The notes: generated from the letters alone by a model not told the origin. A stretch of 64,000 nucleotides of DNA from SXVE01 sp036388895 (GCA_036388895.1 DASVQY010000002.1:1-64000), one strand, 5' to 3'; shown: positions 7,454 through 15,782, counted from the first letter of the stretch. A program made the numbers and translations.

Positions 7454-7927
7454 TCAAGACTTTATGAAGACTTTTTTGAGCAGAAGAAGAAATATAATCA
7501 TTGTCAACCCGCCCGATAAATCAATAAAAACGTCGTAAATCGAACTCGTTCGGGCAGGATTGAAACTTTGATTGTATTCATCGGCGGATGCTGTTAAAAA
7601 AACCAATATAAAAGCGGCGAGCCACCAGAATCTTCGCAGAATTTCAATCGTCGAACTCCAGAAAGCTCTCGACGACCAAAGTCCGAGAACGGCGTACTCG
7701 ACAAAATGCGCTGTTTTGCGAATATAGCTGTGGTAGATCGTTAACGTTTCTTCGGATATCCCCGGAAAAAGGAATTCAAGCAACGGCCGTACAAAGCTCG
7801 ATGTTTTCGTCATTGAGCCTTGATTGCTCGAAAATAAAAAGATAACGCCAATCCATAAAATGAGCGGCGCGTAACGAAAAAAACGTTCGCGCCGCTCATT
7901 TTTTGATAAAATAATTCTATTCATCAA
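7454..7927 (-). CDS. VanZ-like family membrane protein
   Basis: A 157-residue protein with four predicted membrane helices. The VanZ hallmark is present: an early APLILWIGVIFLFSSNQGS segment, then SYIRKTAHFVEYAVLGLW with the conserved lysine-histidine pair, and later TASADEYNQSFNPARTSS with the acidic DE-x-Q-x-F-P-R motif. VanZ proteins give low-level teicoplanin resistance in enterococci, but chromosomal homologues have no settled role. Its ATG overlaps the stop of the upstream 87-residue membrane protein by 4 bp (ATGA), so the two are translationally coupled. Confidence 0.88.
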   Translation of the reverse strand: MMNRIILSKNERRERFFRYAPLILWIGVIFLFSSNQGSMTKTSSFVRPLLEFLFPGISEETLTIYHSYIRKTAHFVEYAVLGLWSSRAFWSSTIEILRRFWWLAAFILVFLTASADEYNQSFNPARTSSIYDVFIDLSGGLTMIIFLLLLKKVFIKS

Positions 7928-8187
7928 CGAGGCTGATTCATCATGTCATTAAACATCGAATAATTTCCGACGCTAGCTAAAATTACGCCGATTATTACGA
8001 GAATAAGCGGTACTAAACCTTGCTTTCTCATAATGTAAAAAACAATTCCGCCAATCGGCTGACAAAGAAAATTAACCAAAGCCCAGATTACCTTCTCGCC
8101 CGTTGTTTGTCCCGTCTGAATTGCAATAACAATCAACCAAATCGTCCCGATCAATACTAATAAACCGCCGAGTCCAGAAAAAAGCAT
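7924..8187 (-). CDS. Small two-helix membrane protein (PLDc_N-like)
   Basis: An 87-residue protein with an N-terminal helix (GGLLVLIGTIWLIVIAI) and two further hydrophobic segments (VIWALVNFLCQPIGGIVFYI, LILVIIGVILASVG). The phrase W-A-L-V-N-F-(x)4-P-I-G-G-I-V-F-Y is typical of the short PLDc_N domain, a membrane module found alone or before phospholipase D domains. Function unknown. It overlaps the VanZ gene by 4 bp and follows the ATP synthase gamma gene after a hairpin. Confidence 0.6.
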   Translation of the reverse strand: MLFSGLGGLLVLIGTIWLIVIAIQTGQTTGEKVIWALVNFLCQPIGGIVFYIMRKQGLVPLILVIIGVILASVGNYSMFNDMMNQPR

Positions 8188-8224
8188 AATTTTCCTCCAG
8201 ATTTTTATATTTTAGATTTGAACA

Positions 8225-8285
8225 AGAAAAAGCAAGCGTAGCATATCTGAAAATCAATATGATTTCAAATAGCTCACTTGCTTTC
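8225..8285 (-). terminator. Hairpin after atpG, probable terminator
   Basis: On the minus strand the sequence after the atpG stop folds as GAAAGCAAG ... CTTGCTTTTTC (8229-8236 pairs with 8277-8284, helped by GCT/AGC inside), followed by a T-rich stretch. It would end the ATP synthase transcript before the PLDc_N-like/VanZ pair. The loop is long (about 40 nt), partly closed by an inner TGAAAATCA/TGATTTCA stem. Confidence 0.5.
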
Positions 8286-8321
8286 AACTACTGCTATTGC
8301 TTATTTTAACTAAACTATTTA

Positions 8322-9197
8322 TTACAATGCCGCTGCGCCGGAAACAACCTCGATAATTTCCTTTGTAATCGCCGCTTGACGAATGCGGTTCATATTCAAG
8401 GTTAAATTATCAATCAATTCGCCGGCATTTTTCGACGCCGAATCCATCGCCGTCATGCGCGAACCTTGTTCGGATGCGACCGATTCGAGCATCGCGCGAT
8501 AAATCTGCGTTTCAATCTGTTTCGGAAGAAGCCTCCCGAAAATTTCAGACGGCGGCTGCTCGTAAATATATTCTGCTTGAGCAGTATTCGTCGTTTCTTC
8601 TTCTGAAGCGATACGCGGAATCGGTAAAAGCTGTTCGACAATCGGTTTTTGCGACAGAACTGTTTTAAATTCAGTGAATACGAGAAAAACCTTATCAATC
8701 GTCGTATCTTCAGTGAAAGTTCTGATGACTCTATTGGCGATTTCGACGGCTTCCTCGTGTCGAACTGTTCCGCCGCCGGTTAAGCCGACGTATTCTTCCG
8801 AAATCGTCATTTCGCGGCGACGGAAAAAATCGCGTCCCTTTCGACCGACCGGAATCATTTGCACTTGTTTGCCGGAGTTGTCGTTCAAAAAGTTTTGAGT
8901 TGCTTTGATGACATTAGTGTTAAAAGCTCCGGCAAGACCTTTATCGGCACTTACGAGAACGATTAAATATCTTTCATCTCCTCGTTTGTCGAGCAAAGGA
9001 TGCGAAAAATCGTCGCCGATGCGCGCGCTCAGACCGCCGAGCACCTGCGTCATTTTCTGCGCGTAAGGACGAGCGGCAGTAACGCGATCCTGCGCGCGCT
9101 TGAGCTTCGCCGCCGCGACCATTTTCATCGCTTTGGTGATCTGCTGCGTGTTTTTGACGGATTTAATCCGTCGTCTCATATCCAATAAACTTGCCAT
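8322..9197 (-). CDS. atpG: ATP synthase gamma subunit
   Basis: Central rotor stalk of F1. The N-terminal helix MASLLDMRRRIKSVKNTQQITKAMKMVAAAKLKRA is a family hallmark (the first 20 residues alone suffice), as is the C-terminal helix SRMTAMDSASKNAGELI. The 291-residue length is normal. It is the last gene of the ATP synthase run b'-b-delta-alpha-gamma. The beta and epsilon genes that usually follow are not present; membrane proteins of other families come next. Confidence 0.97.
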   Translation of the reverse strand: MASLLDMRRRIKSVKNTQQITKAMKMVAAAKLKRAQDRVTAARPYAQKMTQVLGGLSARIGDDFSHPLLDKRGDERYLIVLVSADKGLAGAFNTNVIKATQNFLNDNSGKQVQMIPVGRKGRDFFRRREMTISEEYVGLTGGGTVRHEEAVEIANRVIRTFTEDTTIDKVFLVFTEFKTVLSQKPIVEQLLPIPRIASEEETTNTAQAEYIYEQPPSEIFGRLLPKQIETQIYRAMLESVASEQGSRMTAMDSASKNAGELIDNLTLNMNRIRQAAITKEIIEVVSGAAAL

Positions 9198-9213
9198 AAA
9201 ATTCAGTAAATGG

Positions 9214-9271
9214 TTGATAATAAACGGTCAATAATTATTTTTTTCTTTTGTTATCAACCGTTTATTATCAA
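9214..9271. repeat. 15-bp perfect inverted repeat between atpA and atpG
   Basis: TTGATAATAAACGGT (9214-9228) and ACCGTTTATTATCAA (9257-9271) are exact reverse complements, with AATAA/TTAT extensions and a T-rich loop. It fills the gap between the atpA stop (9283) and the atpG start (9197). The words (TTGATAA, TAAACGG) are heptamer-like. A hairpin here could tune the relative output of alpha and gamma subunits. Confidence 0.85.
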
Positions 9272-9282
9272 TTATTCGCTAT

Positions 9283-10857
9283 TTATGCGGTAGCCGTTGC
9301 TGCTGCATTTTCGACGACCAAAGTGTTTTTGCCTTGATTGTCGTTTGTTGCCCAGCGAGTTTGTTTGAAATCTTCGATGGCTTCGCGCATTGCGACTTTC
9401 AAATCGTCGTCAATTGCTTTTTTGTCGCGAATCGTGCTCAAAACAGCCGGATGCGAGCCTTCGACGAATTTGAAGATTTCTTCTTCAAAACGTCTTAAAT
9501 CTTCGACCGCGATATCGTCAGCCAAACCGTTTGTTACAGTCCAGATGATGAAAACCTGATTTTCAACCGGCATCGGCTGATACTGTCCCTGTTTCAGAAT
9601 TTCCGTCAGACGGCGACCGCGTTCGAGCTGCGCCTGCGTTGATTTATCCAAATCCGAACCGAATTGAGCAAACGCCGCAAGTTCTCTGAACTGCGCGAGG
9701 TCAATACGGAGCGTTCCGGCAACTTGCTTCATTGCTTTAATTTGCGCTGAACCGCCGACGCGTGAAACCGAGTTTCCGACGTTGATCGCCGGGCGAACGC
9801 CCGAGTTGAACAAATCGGATTCCAAAAAGATTTGTCCGTCGGTAATCGAGATCACATTTGTCGGAATGTATGCGGAAATATCGCCCGCCTGCGTTTCGAT
9901 AAACGGTAAGCTCGTCAAACTTCCGCCGCCGCGAGCGTCCGACATTTTCGCGGCTCTTTCGAGAAGGCGCGAGTGAAGATAAAAAACGTCTCCCGGGTAA
10001 GCTTCACGTCCTGGCGGTCGTCTCAAAAGCAGAGAAATTTCGCGATAAGCTGCGGCTTGTTTCGTCAAATCGTCGTAAATCGTCAACGCGTGTCTTCCGT
10101 TATCGCGGAAGTATTCGCCCATCGCGACGCCCGAATACGGTGCTAAGAATTGCATCGCCGCCGGGTCTGAAGCTGGAGCGTTTACGACAATCGTGTAATC
10201 CATCGCTCCATATTCTTCGAGTTTCTGGCGAACCTGCGCGACGGTCGAAGCCTTTTGACCTATTGCAACGTAAATACAAATAACGTCTTTGCCTTTTTGA
10301 TTGATAATCGTGTCAATCGCGACCGTTGTTTTACCTGTCTGGCGATCGCCGATAATCAATTCGCGTTGACCGCGACCGATTGGCACCATCGCGTCAATCG
10401 CTTTGATTCCAGTCTGAAGCGGTTCTTTTACCGGTTGACGGTCAATAATTCCCGGCGCGATTCTTTCGACCGGATAAAATTCAGTCGTTAAAATTTCGCC
10501 TTTGCCATCAATCGGATTTCCGAGAGCGTCAACAACACGACCGATCAGCGCATCGCCGACCGGAACGCTCATAATGCGTCTTGTGCGGCGCACTTCGTCG
10601 CCTTCTTTAATGGTTTGAAAATCCCCGAAAAGCACGGCGCCGACTTTATCTTCTTCGAGGTTGAGCGCGAGTCCGCGAACGTTGTTCGGAAATTCGAGCA
10701 GCTCGCCCGCCATAACCTTTTCCAGCCCGTGAATTTCGGCAATTCCATCGCCGACTTTAATGACCGTTCCGACTTCGTTGACGGTCATACTGGTATCAAA
10801 ATTCTCAATTTGAGAACGTATAATTTCGTTAATTTCGTTGGCTTTAATTGCTTCCAT
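9283..10857 (-). CDS. atpA: ATP synthase alpha subunit
   Basis: A 524-residue F1 alpha subunit. Visible landmarks are the P-loop GDRQTGKT (about residue 170), VCIYVAIGQKAS (here ICIYVAIGQKAS), the ALTIYDDLTKQAAAYR segment, the PGREAYPGDVFYLHSRLLER stretch and the arginine-finger region ISITDGQIFLESDLFNSG ... RPAINVGNSVSRVGG. Alpha binds non-exchangeable nucleotide and supplies the arginine finger to beta. The length is slightly above average because of an Ala/Thr-rich tail. It is flanked by word-repeat hairpins on both sides. Confidence 0.98.
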   Translation of the reverse strand: MEAIKANEINEIIRSQIENFDTSMTVNEVGTVIKVGDGIAEIHGLEKVMAGELLEFPNNVRGLALNLEEDKVGAVLFGDFQTIKEGDEVRRTRRIMSVPVGDALIGRVVDALGNPIDGKGEILTTEFYPVERIAPGIIDRQPVKEPLQTGIKAIDAMVPIGRGQRELIIGDRQTGKTTVAIDTIINQKGKDVICIYVAIGQKASTVAQVRQKLEEYGAMDYTIVVNAPASDPAAMQFLAPYSGVAMGEYFRDNGRHALTIYDDLTKQAAAYREISLLLRRPPGREAYPGDVFYLHSRLLERAAKMSDARGGGSLTSLPFIETQAGDISAYIPTNVISITDGQIFLESDLFNSGVRPAINVGNSVSRVGGSAQIKAMKQVAGTLRIDLAQFRELAAFAQFGSDLDKSTQAQLERGRRLTEILKQGQYQPMPVENQVFIIWTVTNGLADDIAVEDLRRFEEEIFKFVEGSHPAVLSTIRDKKAIDDDLKVAMREAIEDFKQTRWATNDNQGKNTLVVENAAATATA

Positions 10858-10861
10858 AAAT

Positions 10862-10936
10862 TTAGTGGACTGTGGACGGTGGAAAGTGGATAGCGATAGA
10901 AAAACTATCAGTTATCCGCTATCAATTATCCACTAA
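10862..10936. repeat. AGTGGAN heptamer hairpin between atpH and atpA
   Basis: The left side runs AGTGGAC, TGTGGAC, GGTGGAA, AGTGGAT from 10864, and the right side (10905-10936) holds CTATCAG, TTATCCG, CTATCAA, TTATCCA. The outer TTAGTGGAT/ATCCACTAA and GTGGATAGCGATAG segments pair. The right arm encodes the last residues of the delta subunit (ISG) and its TAA stop. Confidence 0.85.
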
Positions 10937-11468
10937 TCAATTGTTCTTTAAGTTGCTGTAATTGTGTTCTAATCGAGCCGTCATACACGGTCGAACCGAT
11001 TTTTGTAACGACTCCGCCGATAAGTTCTTCGTTAATATCGTATGTTAAATTTACTTTTCTTCCGGTTAATCGCTCCAGACTGGATTTAAGCTCAGCTTTT
11101 TCAGTTTCGCCGAGCGGACGCGCCGATGTAATTTGCGCCGCGGCGATGCCGCTTCGTTCGGCTAAAACCGAAGCGAAACGCTCGTTGATTTGGCTGAGTT
11201 CCGTTAAACGATTATTCCGAAGCAGGACACGTAAAAAATTTGCCGTTGTTTTTGAAGGTTTTGTTTTCGCAATCAAATTTTCCAAAACCCTTTCTTTGTT
11301 CTGATGCTGAATCGCCGGATTGCGAAAAGCTGTTTGCAAATCGTTGTTGGCGTTCATCATTTCTTCCCAGGATTTAAGTTCCGTCTGCACGACGATTGTT
11401 TCGCCTGATTTTAGAACGACATCGGCTAAAGCCGATGCGTAACGGCGGGCGACTGTTTCAACGCTCAT
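10926..11468 (-). CDS. atpH: ATP synthase delta subunit
   Basis: The F1 delta subunit (OSCP equivalent) connects F1 to the peripheral stalk. A 180-residue protein with the typical N-terminal VARRYASALADVVL and the C-terminal GRKVNLTYDINEELIGGVVTKIGSTVYDGSIRTQL region, which is the most conserved part of the family. Its start overlaps the stop of the b-subunit gene by 4 bp (ATGA). The last few codons lie in the downstream repeat arm. Confidence 0.95.
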   Translation of the reverse strand: MSVETVARRYASALADVVLKSGETIVVQTELKSWEEMMNANNDLQTAFRNPAIQHQNKERVLENLIAKTKPSKTTANFLRVLLRNNRLTELSQINERFASVLAERSGIAAAQITSARPLGETEKAELKSSLERLTGRKVNLTYDINEELIGGVVTKIGSTVYDGSIRTQLQQLKEQLISG

Positions 11469-12055
11469 CGGTTAAGACCTCCGATTGTTTGAATGTTAGC
11501 TCTGACCAATTGCGCGTCAGCTTGCGAATTGATTTTTTGTTTGATTTTTTCTTCAGCGAGGCGAATGCTTTCCTCGGCGGAAAAGCGGCGAAGCTCCGCG
11601 CGCGATTGCTGTGCAAGACGCGCCGTTTCACTTTCCGTCTGCCGACGCAGGCGATTAACTTCTTCTTCGGTTTGCGCTAAGATTCGTGCTCTTTCCGCTT
11701 CGGCTTCGAGTCTCGCTTTTTCTAAAATTTGCGCCGATTCGCTGTCTAATGCAGCGAGTCTGGCTTCGGTTGAGGTCAATTGCGCTAAAGCGGCTTGTCT
11801 TTCTTCTTCGGCACGGATGAGTTCGGCGCGAATTGCTTCACGCTTTGCTTTGAAGGTTTCGCTTAAAGGTCTTTTCAAAAGGTAAACCATTATAGCGACG
11901 AATATGCCGAGATTCAGAAACTTCCAAAGCTCAAATCCCGGATAATTTATATACGGATCAACGCTGGTGTGCCACCAGGCGCCGAATCCGCCGCCTTCGT
12001 GCCCCGCGCTCGGGGCGGCAAGAATTAATATAAAGCTAAAAATAAAAGCTGACAT
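11465..12055 (-). CDS. atpF: ATP synthase b subunit
   Basis: A 196-residue peripheral-stalk protein. A first hydrophobic segment at residues 1-15 looks like a cleavable signal or extra helix, then a membrane helix LWKFLNLGIFVAIMVYLLKRPL (about 43-64), then a long charged coiled coil rich in Ala, Glu and Arg to the C-terminus. A signal-like N-terminus before the anchor is unusual for E. coli b, but occurs in plastid/cyanobacterial-like forms. It is translationally coupled to atpH and lies 66 nt downstream of the b'-like gene. Confidence 0.9.
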   Translation of the reverse strand: MSAFIFSFILILAAPSAGHEGGGFGAWWHTSVDPYINYPGFELWKFLNLGIFVAIMVYLLKRPLSETFKAKREAIRAELIRAEEERQAALAQLTSTEARLAALDSESAQILEKARLEAEAERARILAQTEEEVNRLRRQTESETARLAQQSRAELRRFSAEESIRLAEEKIKQKINSQADAQLVRANIQTIGGLNR

Positions 12056-12063
12056 ATAAAATC

Positions 12064-12113
12064 TTAGGGATTAGGTTTTAGTGATAAGGGATAGAAGTTT
12101 TATAGTCCCTTAA
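12064..12113. repeat. TTAGGGA-type heptamers between the two b-subunit genes
   Basis: Heptamer words TTAGGGA, TTAGGTT, TTAGTGA, TAAGGGA follow each other from 12064; AAGGGA (12086-12091) pairs with TCCCTT (12106-12111) to give a short hairpin. The array is weaker than most others in this window, but fills the gap between the b' stop and b start in the same way. Confidence 0.6.
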
Positions 12114-12121
12114 ACACAACT

Positions 12122-12571
12122 TTACGCCCTCAAAATATTTGAACTAATTTTTTCCGCCAATCTGTCGGCTTCCGCCGCAAGTGCCGCTCGCGCTTCGACG
12201 GTTTGTCTCTGCAGCTGCGCTTTTTCCTGTTCGTATCTTTGCGTTACTTCGTCTTTCACCTGATTGATTTTCGCTTCTCTGGTCGCCAAAGCCGCCGCAC
12301 GCTCCGTTTCGATTGTTTCGTAACCGCGATTTCGAGCTTCGAGCATCGCCTGATTGTACTTTGCTTGCTTTTCGCTGACTTGCTGCAGAATGCTTTCGGC
12401 TTCACCGAAACGCCCGCCTTTATTTCGTTCGCGCGCGTCGATAACGCGATTGATCGGACGAAAGAACGTGCGATTTAAAATCCAAATCATCAAAAGGATT
12501 AACCCGATGTGAATGAGAATTGAGCCGTCGGGAACTAACTGAACCGACTCGGCAAAGGCTAGAAAAACCAT
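12122..12571 (-). CDS. ATP synthase second b-type (b') subunit
   Basis: A 149-residue protein with one membrane helix (GSILIHIGLILLMIWILNRTFF, about 16-37), the conserved FFRPINRVIDAR after it, and a long Ala/Glu/Gln coiled coil. This is the b' partner seen in photosynthetic and many other bacteria that use a b/b' heterodimer as peripheral stalk. It is the first gene of the visible ATP synthase run; the a and c subunit genes are not upstream, where a divergent methyltransferase gene begins after 200 nt. Confidence 0.88.
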   Translation of the reverse strand: MVFLAFAESVQLVPDGSILIHIGLILLMIWILNRTFFRPINRVIDARERNKGGRFGEAESILQQVSEKQAKYNQAMLEARNRGYETIETERAAALATREAKINQVKDEVTQRYEQEKAQLQRQTVEARAALAAEADRLAEKISSNILRA

Positions 12572-12685
12572 ATTTTTCTTAATAAATTTTTATGATAAAT
12601 TGCTCTGATATATACTGCAAAAAATGCTTGATTCTCAAAAGATATAAGGATATCACGCCATTTTTAGACGGTCAAGCAAGGCTTA

Positions 12686-12734
12686 TTTATCGAAATGATT
12701 TGATCCGCGCTGTCGCACCAGTGGTTTCGATAAA
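12686..12734. promoter_or_regulatory. 10-bp inverted repeat upstream of the methyltransferase gene
   Basis: TTTATCGAAA (12686-12695) and TTTCGATAAA (12725-12734) are exact reverse complements about 29 nt apart in the divergent spacer between the ATP synthase run and the DNA methyltransferase gene, ending 38 nt before its ATG. It could be a bipartite protein-binding site or a leader hairpin. It does not follow the heptamer pattern of the intergenic repeats. Confidence 0.4.
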
Positions 12735-12771
12735 AATATTTGAATATGCTAAAGTTTAGCGGTAATTCGCT

Positions 12772-13722
12772 ATGTTTGCTCGTAACAAACCTGAAAAACT
12801 TCGCGCGCCGCGCAACCGCACAATCGAATTAACAGAAACGGAAATTGAAACTTACCGGAAGCGTTTAATTTCTTTTGATGAAAACACGAATTTATCAAAC
12901 CTTGAAAATAAAATTATTTGCGGCGACGCTTTTAAGGTTTTGGAAACTTTGCCCGAACAAAGCTGTGATATGCTTTTTGCCGATCCGCCTTACAATTTGA
13001 CCAAAAATTTCGGCGAAAACTCGTTTCGTCGCACTTCTCTCGACGAATACGAAAACTGGCTCGAATCCTGGATTCCTTCAACGGTAAAACTTTTAAAGCC
13101 GACGGCTTCCGTTTATATTTGCGGCGATTGGCGGTCGGCTTCGGCGATTCAGCGCGTCGGAATGAAATATTTTCAACTGCGAAACCGAATTACCTGGGAA
13201 CGCGAAAAGGGTCGTGGAGCAAAAGCTAATTGGAAAAACGCGGCGGAAGACATCTGGTTTTTTACAGTTTCCGAAAATTATGTTTTCAATCTGGAAAGCG
13301 TCAAAATCAAGCGCAAAGTGCTTGCACCTTATACGATTAACGGAGCGCCGAAAGATTGGGAAAAATCTGAAAACGGAAATTTCCGCACGACGCACCCGTC
13401 AAATTTGTGGACGGATTTAACCGTGCCTTTCTGGTCAATGCCGGAAAACACCGATCACCCGACGCAAAAACCCGAAAAGCTTCTGGCGAAAATCATTCTG
13501 GCGAGCACGAACGAAAATGATTTGATTCTCGACCCTTTTTCGGGTTCGGGAACAACCGCCGTAGTTGCGAAAAAGCTGAATCGAAATTTTCTCGTAATCG
13601 AACGTGACGAGAAATATTGCCTTTTAACCGAAAAGCGTTTGGAAATAGCTGAGATTGATAATACGATTCAAGGATTTGCCGACGGAGTTTTCTGGGAAAG
13701 GAATTCTCAAAACAAGAGATAA
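12772..13722 (+). CDS. Solitary DNA methyltransferase (N6-adenine or N4-cytosine, beta class)
   Basis: A 316-residue SAM-dependent DNA methyltransferase. The catalytic motif DPPY (about 71-74, FADPPYNLTKNFG) precedes the SAM-binding motif DPFSGSGTTAVVAKKL (about 254-269), the motif order of beta-class enzymes such as YhdJ/MboII-type methylases. THPSNLWTDLTVPFW and TDHPTQKPEKLLAKII fit the same group. No restriction endonuclease gene is next to it, so it is probably an orphan methylase; target sequence unknown. A NADAR-domain gene follows after 12 nt, suggesting cotranscription. Confidence 0.9.
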   Translation: MFARNKPEKLRAPRNRTIELTETEIETYRKRLISFDENTNLSNLENKIICGDAFKVLETLPEQSCDMLFADPPYNLTKNFGENSFRRTSLDEYENWLESWIPSTVKLLKPTASVYICGDWRSASAIQRVGMKYFQLRNRITWEREKGRGAKANWKNAAEDIWFFTVSENYVFNLESVKIKRKVLAPYTINGAPKDWEKSENGNFRTTHPSNLWTDLTVPFWSMPENTDHPTQKPEKLLAKIILASTNENDLILDPFSGSGTTAVVAKKLNRNFLVIERDEKYCLLTEKRLEIAEIDNTIQGFADGVFWERNSQNKR

Positions 13723-13734
13723 GATACAAATGCA

Positions 13735-14196
13735 ATGTGTGAAAAAAGAATTATTAATTTTTATCTATCAAGCGACGAATATGGCTGTTTTTCAAGTTTC
13801 TCACCGCATCATATTTATTTAAAAGACAAAATTTGGAGAACGAGCGAACACTATTTTCAAGCTCAAAAATTCGCAGGAACTGAATTTGAAGAGAAAGTGA
13901 GATTAGCTCCAAGCCCTAAAGAAGCTGCTAATCTCGGTAGAAATCGAAATTTTCCACTTCGCAAAGATTGGGAAGAAATCAAGGACAAAGTAATGCTCGA
14001 AGCCTTAGAAGCAAAATTCACCCAACACAAAGACTTAAAGGAAATCTTGCTTGCTACCGGGACTGCTTTGCTTGTTGAACATACACATAGAGATTTTTAT
14101 TGGGGTGACGGAGGCGACGGAAGCGGTCTGAATAAACTTGGAAAGTTATTAATGCAAGTGAGAGAAAGTCTCAAAGGTAAAATTACAAAAGAGTAA
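13735..14196 (+). CDS. NADAR family protein (YbiA-like)
   Basis: A 153-residue protein of the NADAR/YbiA/RibX family. Recognisable parts are the N-terminal YGCFSSFSPHHI, WRTSEHYFQAQKF, SPKEAANLGRNR and the C-terminal DFYWGDGGDGSGLNKLGKLL. Members are N-glycosidases; some hydrolyse riboflavin pathway intermediates (YbiA), others are reported to remove ADP-ribose from guanine bases in toxin/antitoxin-like pairs. No DarT-type toxin is visible here. Close coupling to the upstream methyltransferase gene (12 nt) may mean a shared role in DNA base modification, but this is inference. Confidence 0.88.
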   Translation: MCEKRIINFYLSSDEYGCFSSFSPHHIYLKDKIWRTSEHYFQAQKFAGTEFEEKVRLAPSPKEAANLGRNRNFPLRKDWEEIKDKVMLEALEAKFTQHKDLKEILLATGTALLVEHTHRDFYWGDGGDGSGLNKLGKLLMQVRESLKGKITKE

Positions 14197-14241
14197 TACT
14201 GAATACACAGTTTTAAGCATCTGTGTTTCTTAAATAAACGA

Positions 14242-15021
14242 ATGAAAATAGCGACGTGGAATGTAAATTCAATAGCCATCCGGCTCGAACAAGTTTTAGA
14301 TTGGCTCAAAGCGAACGATGCGGACGTTTTGTGTTTGCAGGAAACGAAATGCGTTGACGAAAAATTTCCGCTCGAAGCTATAAATAATTTCGGTTACAAT
14401 GCGGCTTTTTTCGGGCAAAAATCTTATAACGGCGTGGCGATTTTGTCGAAACACGAAATAACCGACGTGCAGAAAAATTTTCCGGGCGTCGAAGATGACG
14501 ACGAGCCGAAACGAATGATTGCCGCCACGATTCAAAATATACGCATCGTCAATACGTACATTCCGAACGGCACGGAACTTTGGTCCGACAAATTCACGTT
14601 CAAACTCGATTGGCTGCAAAAACTGCGAAGATTTTTCGATGAAACCTGCGACCGTGAAGGCAATGTTCTGTTGTGCGGCGATTTCAACGTCGCGCCCGAC
14701 GAGCGAGATGTTTGGAATCCGGCGTTTTGGGAAGGAAAGCTGCATTTTTCAAAACCCGAACGCGCTGCGCTCGAACACGTCAAAAAGTGGGGTTTCGTAG
14801 ACGTTTTCCGAAAGATAAACGGCGACGAAAAAATTTATTCGTGGTGGAATTACCGAGAAAGCGCCTTTCCGAAAAATCAAGGCTTGCGCATTGATCACAT
14901 CTGGACTTCTGCGAAATTGGCGGAAAAATGCGTTAATTGCTGGGTAGATAAAACGCCGCGTGGATGGGAACGCCCGTCAGATCACGCGCCCGTGGTCGCC
15001 GAATTCACAATGCAAAATTAA
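14242..15021 (+). CDS. xthA: Exodeoxyribonuclease III
   Basis: A 259-residue Exo III/AP endonuclease that cleaves at abasic sites and degrades 3' ends. Motifs: MKIATWNVNSI at the N-terminus, LCLQETK with the metal-binding Glu, LLCGDFNVAPDERD, GLRIDHIW and SDHAPVVAEF with the catalytic Asp-His. All catalytic residues are present and the length is standard. It lies on the plus strand between the NADAR gene and a histidine phosphatase gene, 45 nt and 19 nt away respectively. Confidence 0.96.
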   Translation: MKIATWNVNSIAIRLEQVLDWLKANDADVLCLQETKCVDEKFPLEAINNFGYNAAFFGQKSYNGVAILSKHEITDVQKNFPGVEDDDEPKRMIAATIQNIRIVNTYIPNGTELWSDKFTFKLDWLQKLRRFFDETCDREGNVLLCGDFNVAPDERDVWNPAFWEGKLHFSKPERAALEHVKKWGFVDVFRKINGDEKIYSWWNYRESAFPKNQGLRIDHIWTSAKLAEKCVNCWVDKTPRGWERPSDHAPVVAEFTMQN

Positions 15022-15040
15022 AATTCAATAAAACTTTTTC

Positions 15041-15736
15041 GTGAGCGACAATCAAAAACCCCAAATCCAAAGTCCAAAATTGCTCTGGCTCATTCGTCAC
15101 GGCGAAAGTGCGGCTAATGTCGCGCGTCACAAAGCCGAAGCGGAAAATCTTCCGACTATTGAATTCGCCGAACGCGAAGCCGACGTTCCACTTTCGCCTT
15201 TCGGCGTTGAACAATCAATCGCACTCGGGAAATATTTTTTGAAGGAAAAAGAGAAACCGTCAATTATCGTCTGCTCGCCGTTTACACGCACGACCGAAAC
15301 GGCGCGTTTAATTGCCGAAAACGCCGGATTGAAAAACGTTAAAGTTTATCTCGACGAACGAATCAGAGAACGCGAGCTCGGCATTTTCGACCGTTTGACG
15401 AGTCGCGGCGTGAAGCAAAAATATCCCGAAGAATACGAAAAACGCCTGCATATCGGAAAATTTTATTACCGTCCGACGGGCGGCGAAAGCTGGGCTGATG
15501 TGGCGCTTCGCATCAGAAGTTTCTGGCGCGATTTGCGCGAGGAATTTTCCGGCGAAAATGTTCTGATTACGACGCATGAAGCCGTTATCCACATTTTTCG
15601 ATACGTTTTAGAAAGAATGACCGAAGCGGAAATTCTGGAAATTGATCGCGCCTGCGACATCGCCAACTGCGCCGTTACGACTTACCGATTAAACGGTGAT
15701 AAATTTGATTTGCAAAACGAAAATCTTTTCGGGTGA
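15041..15736 (+). CDS. Histidine phosphatase (phosphoglycerate-mutase-like) family protein
   Basis: A 231-residue member of histidine phosphatase branch 1. The catalytic RHGES (LLWLIRHGESAAN) is at about residue 20, and the second half supplies FTRTTETARLIAE and the late catalytic His in NVLITTHEAVIHIF. The substrate cannot be told from sequence. The start is GTG at 15041. The first dozen residues (NQKPQIQSPK) are coded by a heptamer array of the CCAAATC/CAAAGTC type, so the N-terminal tip is probably repeat-derived. The gene converges with purL. Confidence 0.88.
   Translation: MSDNQKPQIQSPKLLWLIRHGESAANVARHKAEAENLPTIEFAEREADVPLSPFGVEQSIALGKYFLKEKEKPSIIVCSPFTRTTETARLIAENAGLKNVKVYLDERIRERELGIFDRLTSRGVKQKYPEEYEKRLHIGKFYYRPTGGESWADVALRIRSFWRDLREEFSGENVLITTHEAVIHIFRYVLERMTEAEILEIDRACDIANCAVTTYRLNGDKFDLQNENLFG
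15047..15080. repeat. In-gene heptamer array at the phosphatase N-terminus
   Basis: Words CCAAATC, CAAAGTC, CAAAATT occur in tandem in the first codons of the phosphatase gene, encoding KPQIQSPK just before the catalytic domain. The string GTCCAAAATT is shared with the complement of the repeat inside purL (16831-16900), only 1.8 kb away. Confidence 0.65.
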
Positions 15737-15782
15737 GCCGCGCTTTAGATTTTTATCGCAGCCTTTTGATTATTATCCTTTC

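Noticed and set aside
12772..14196. Complete restriction-modification or DarT-type toxin system
   Set aside because: No endonuclease or ADP-ribosyltransferase gene is adjacent; only the methylase and NADAR genes are visible.
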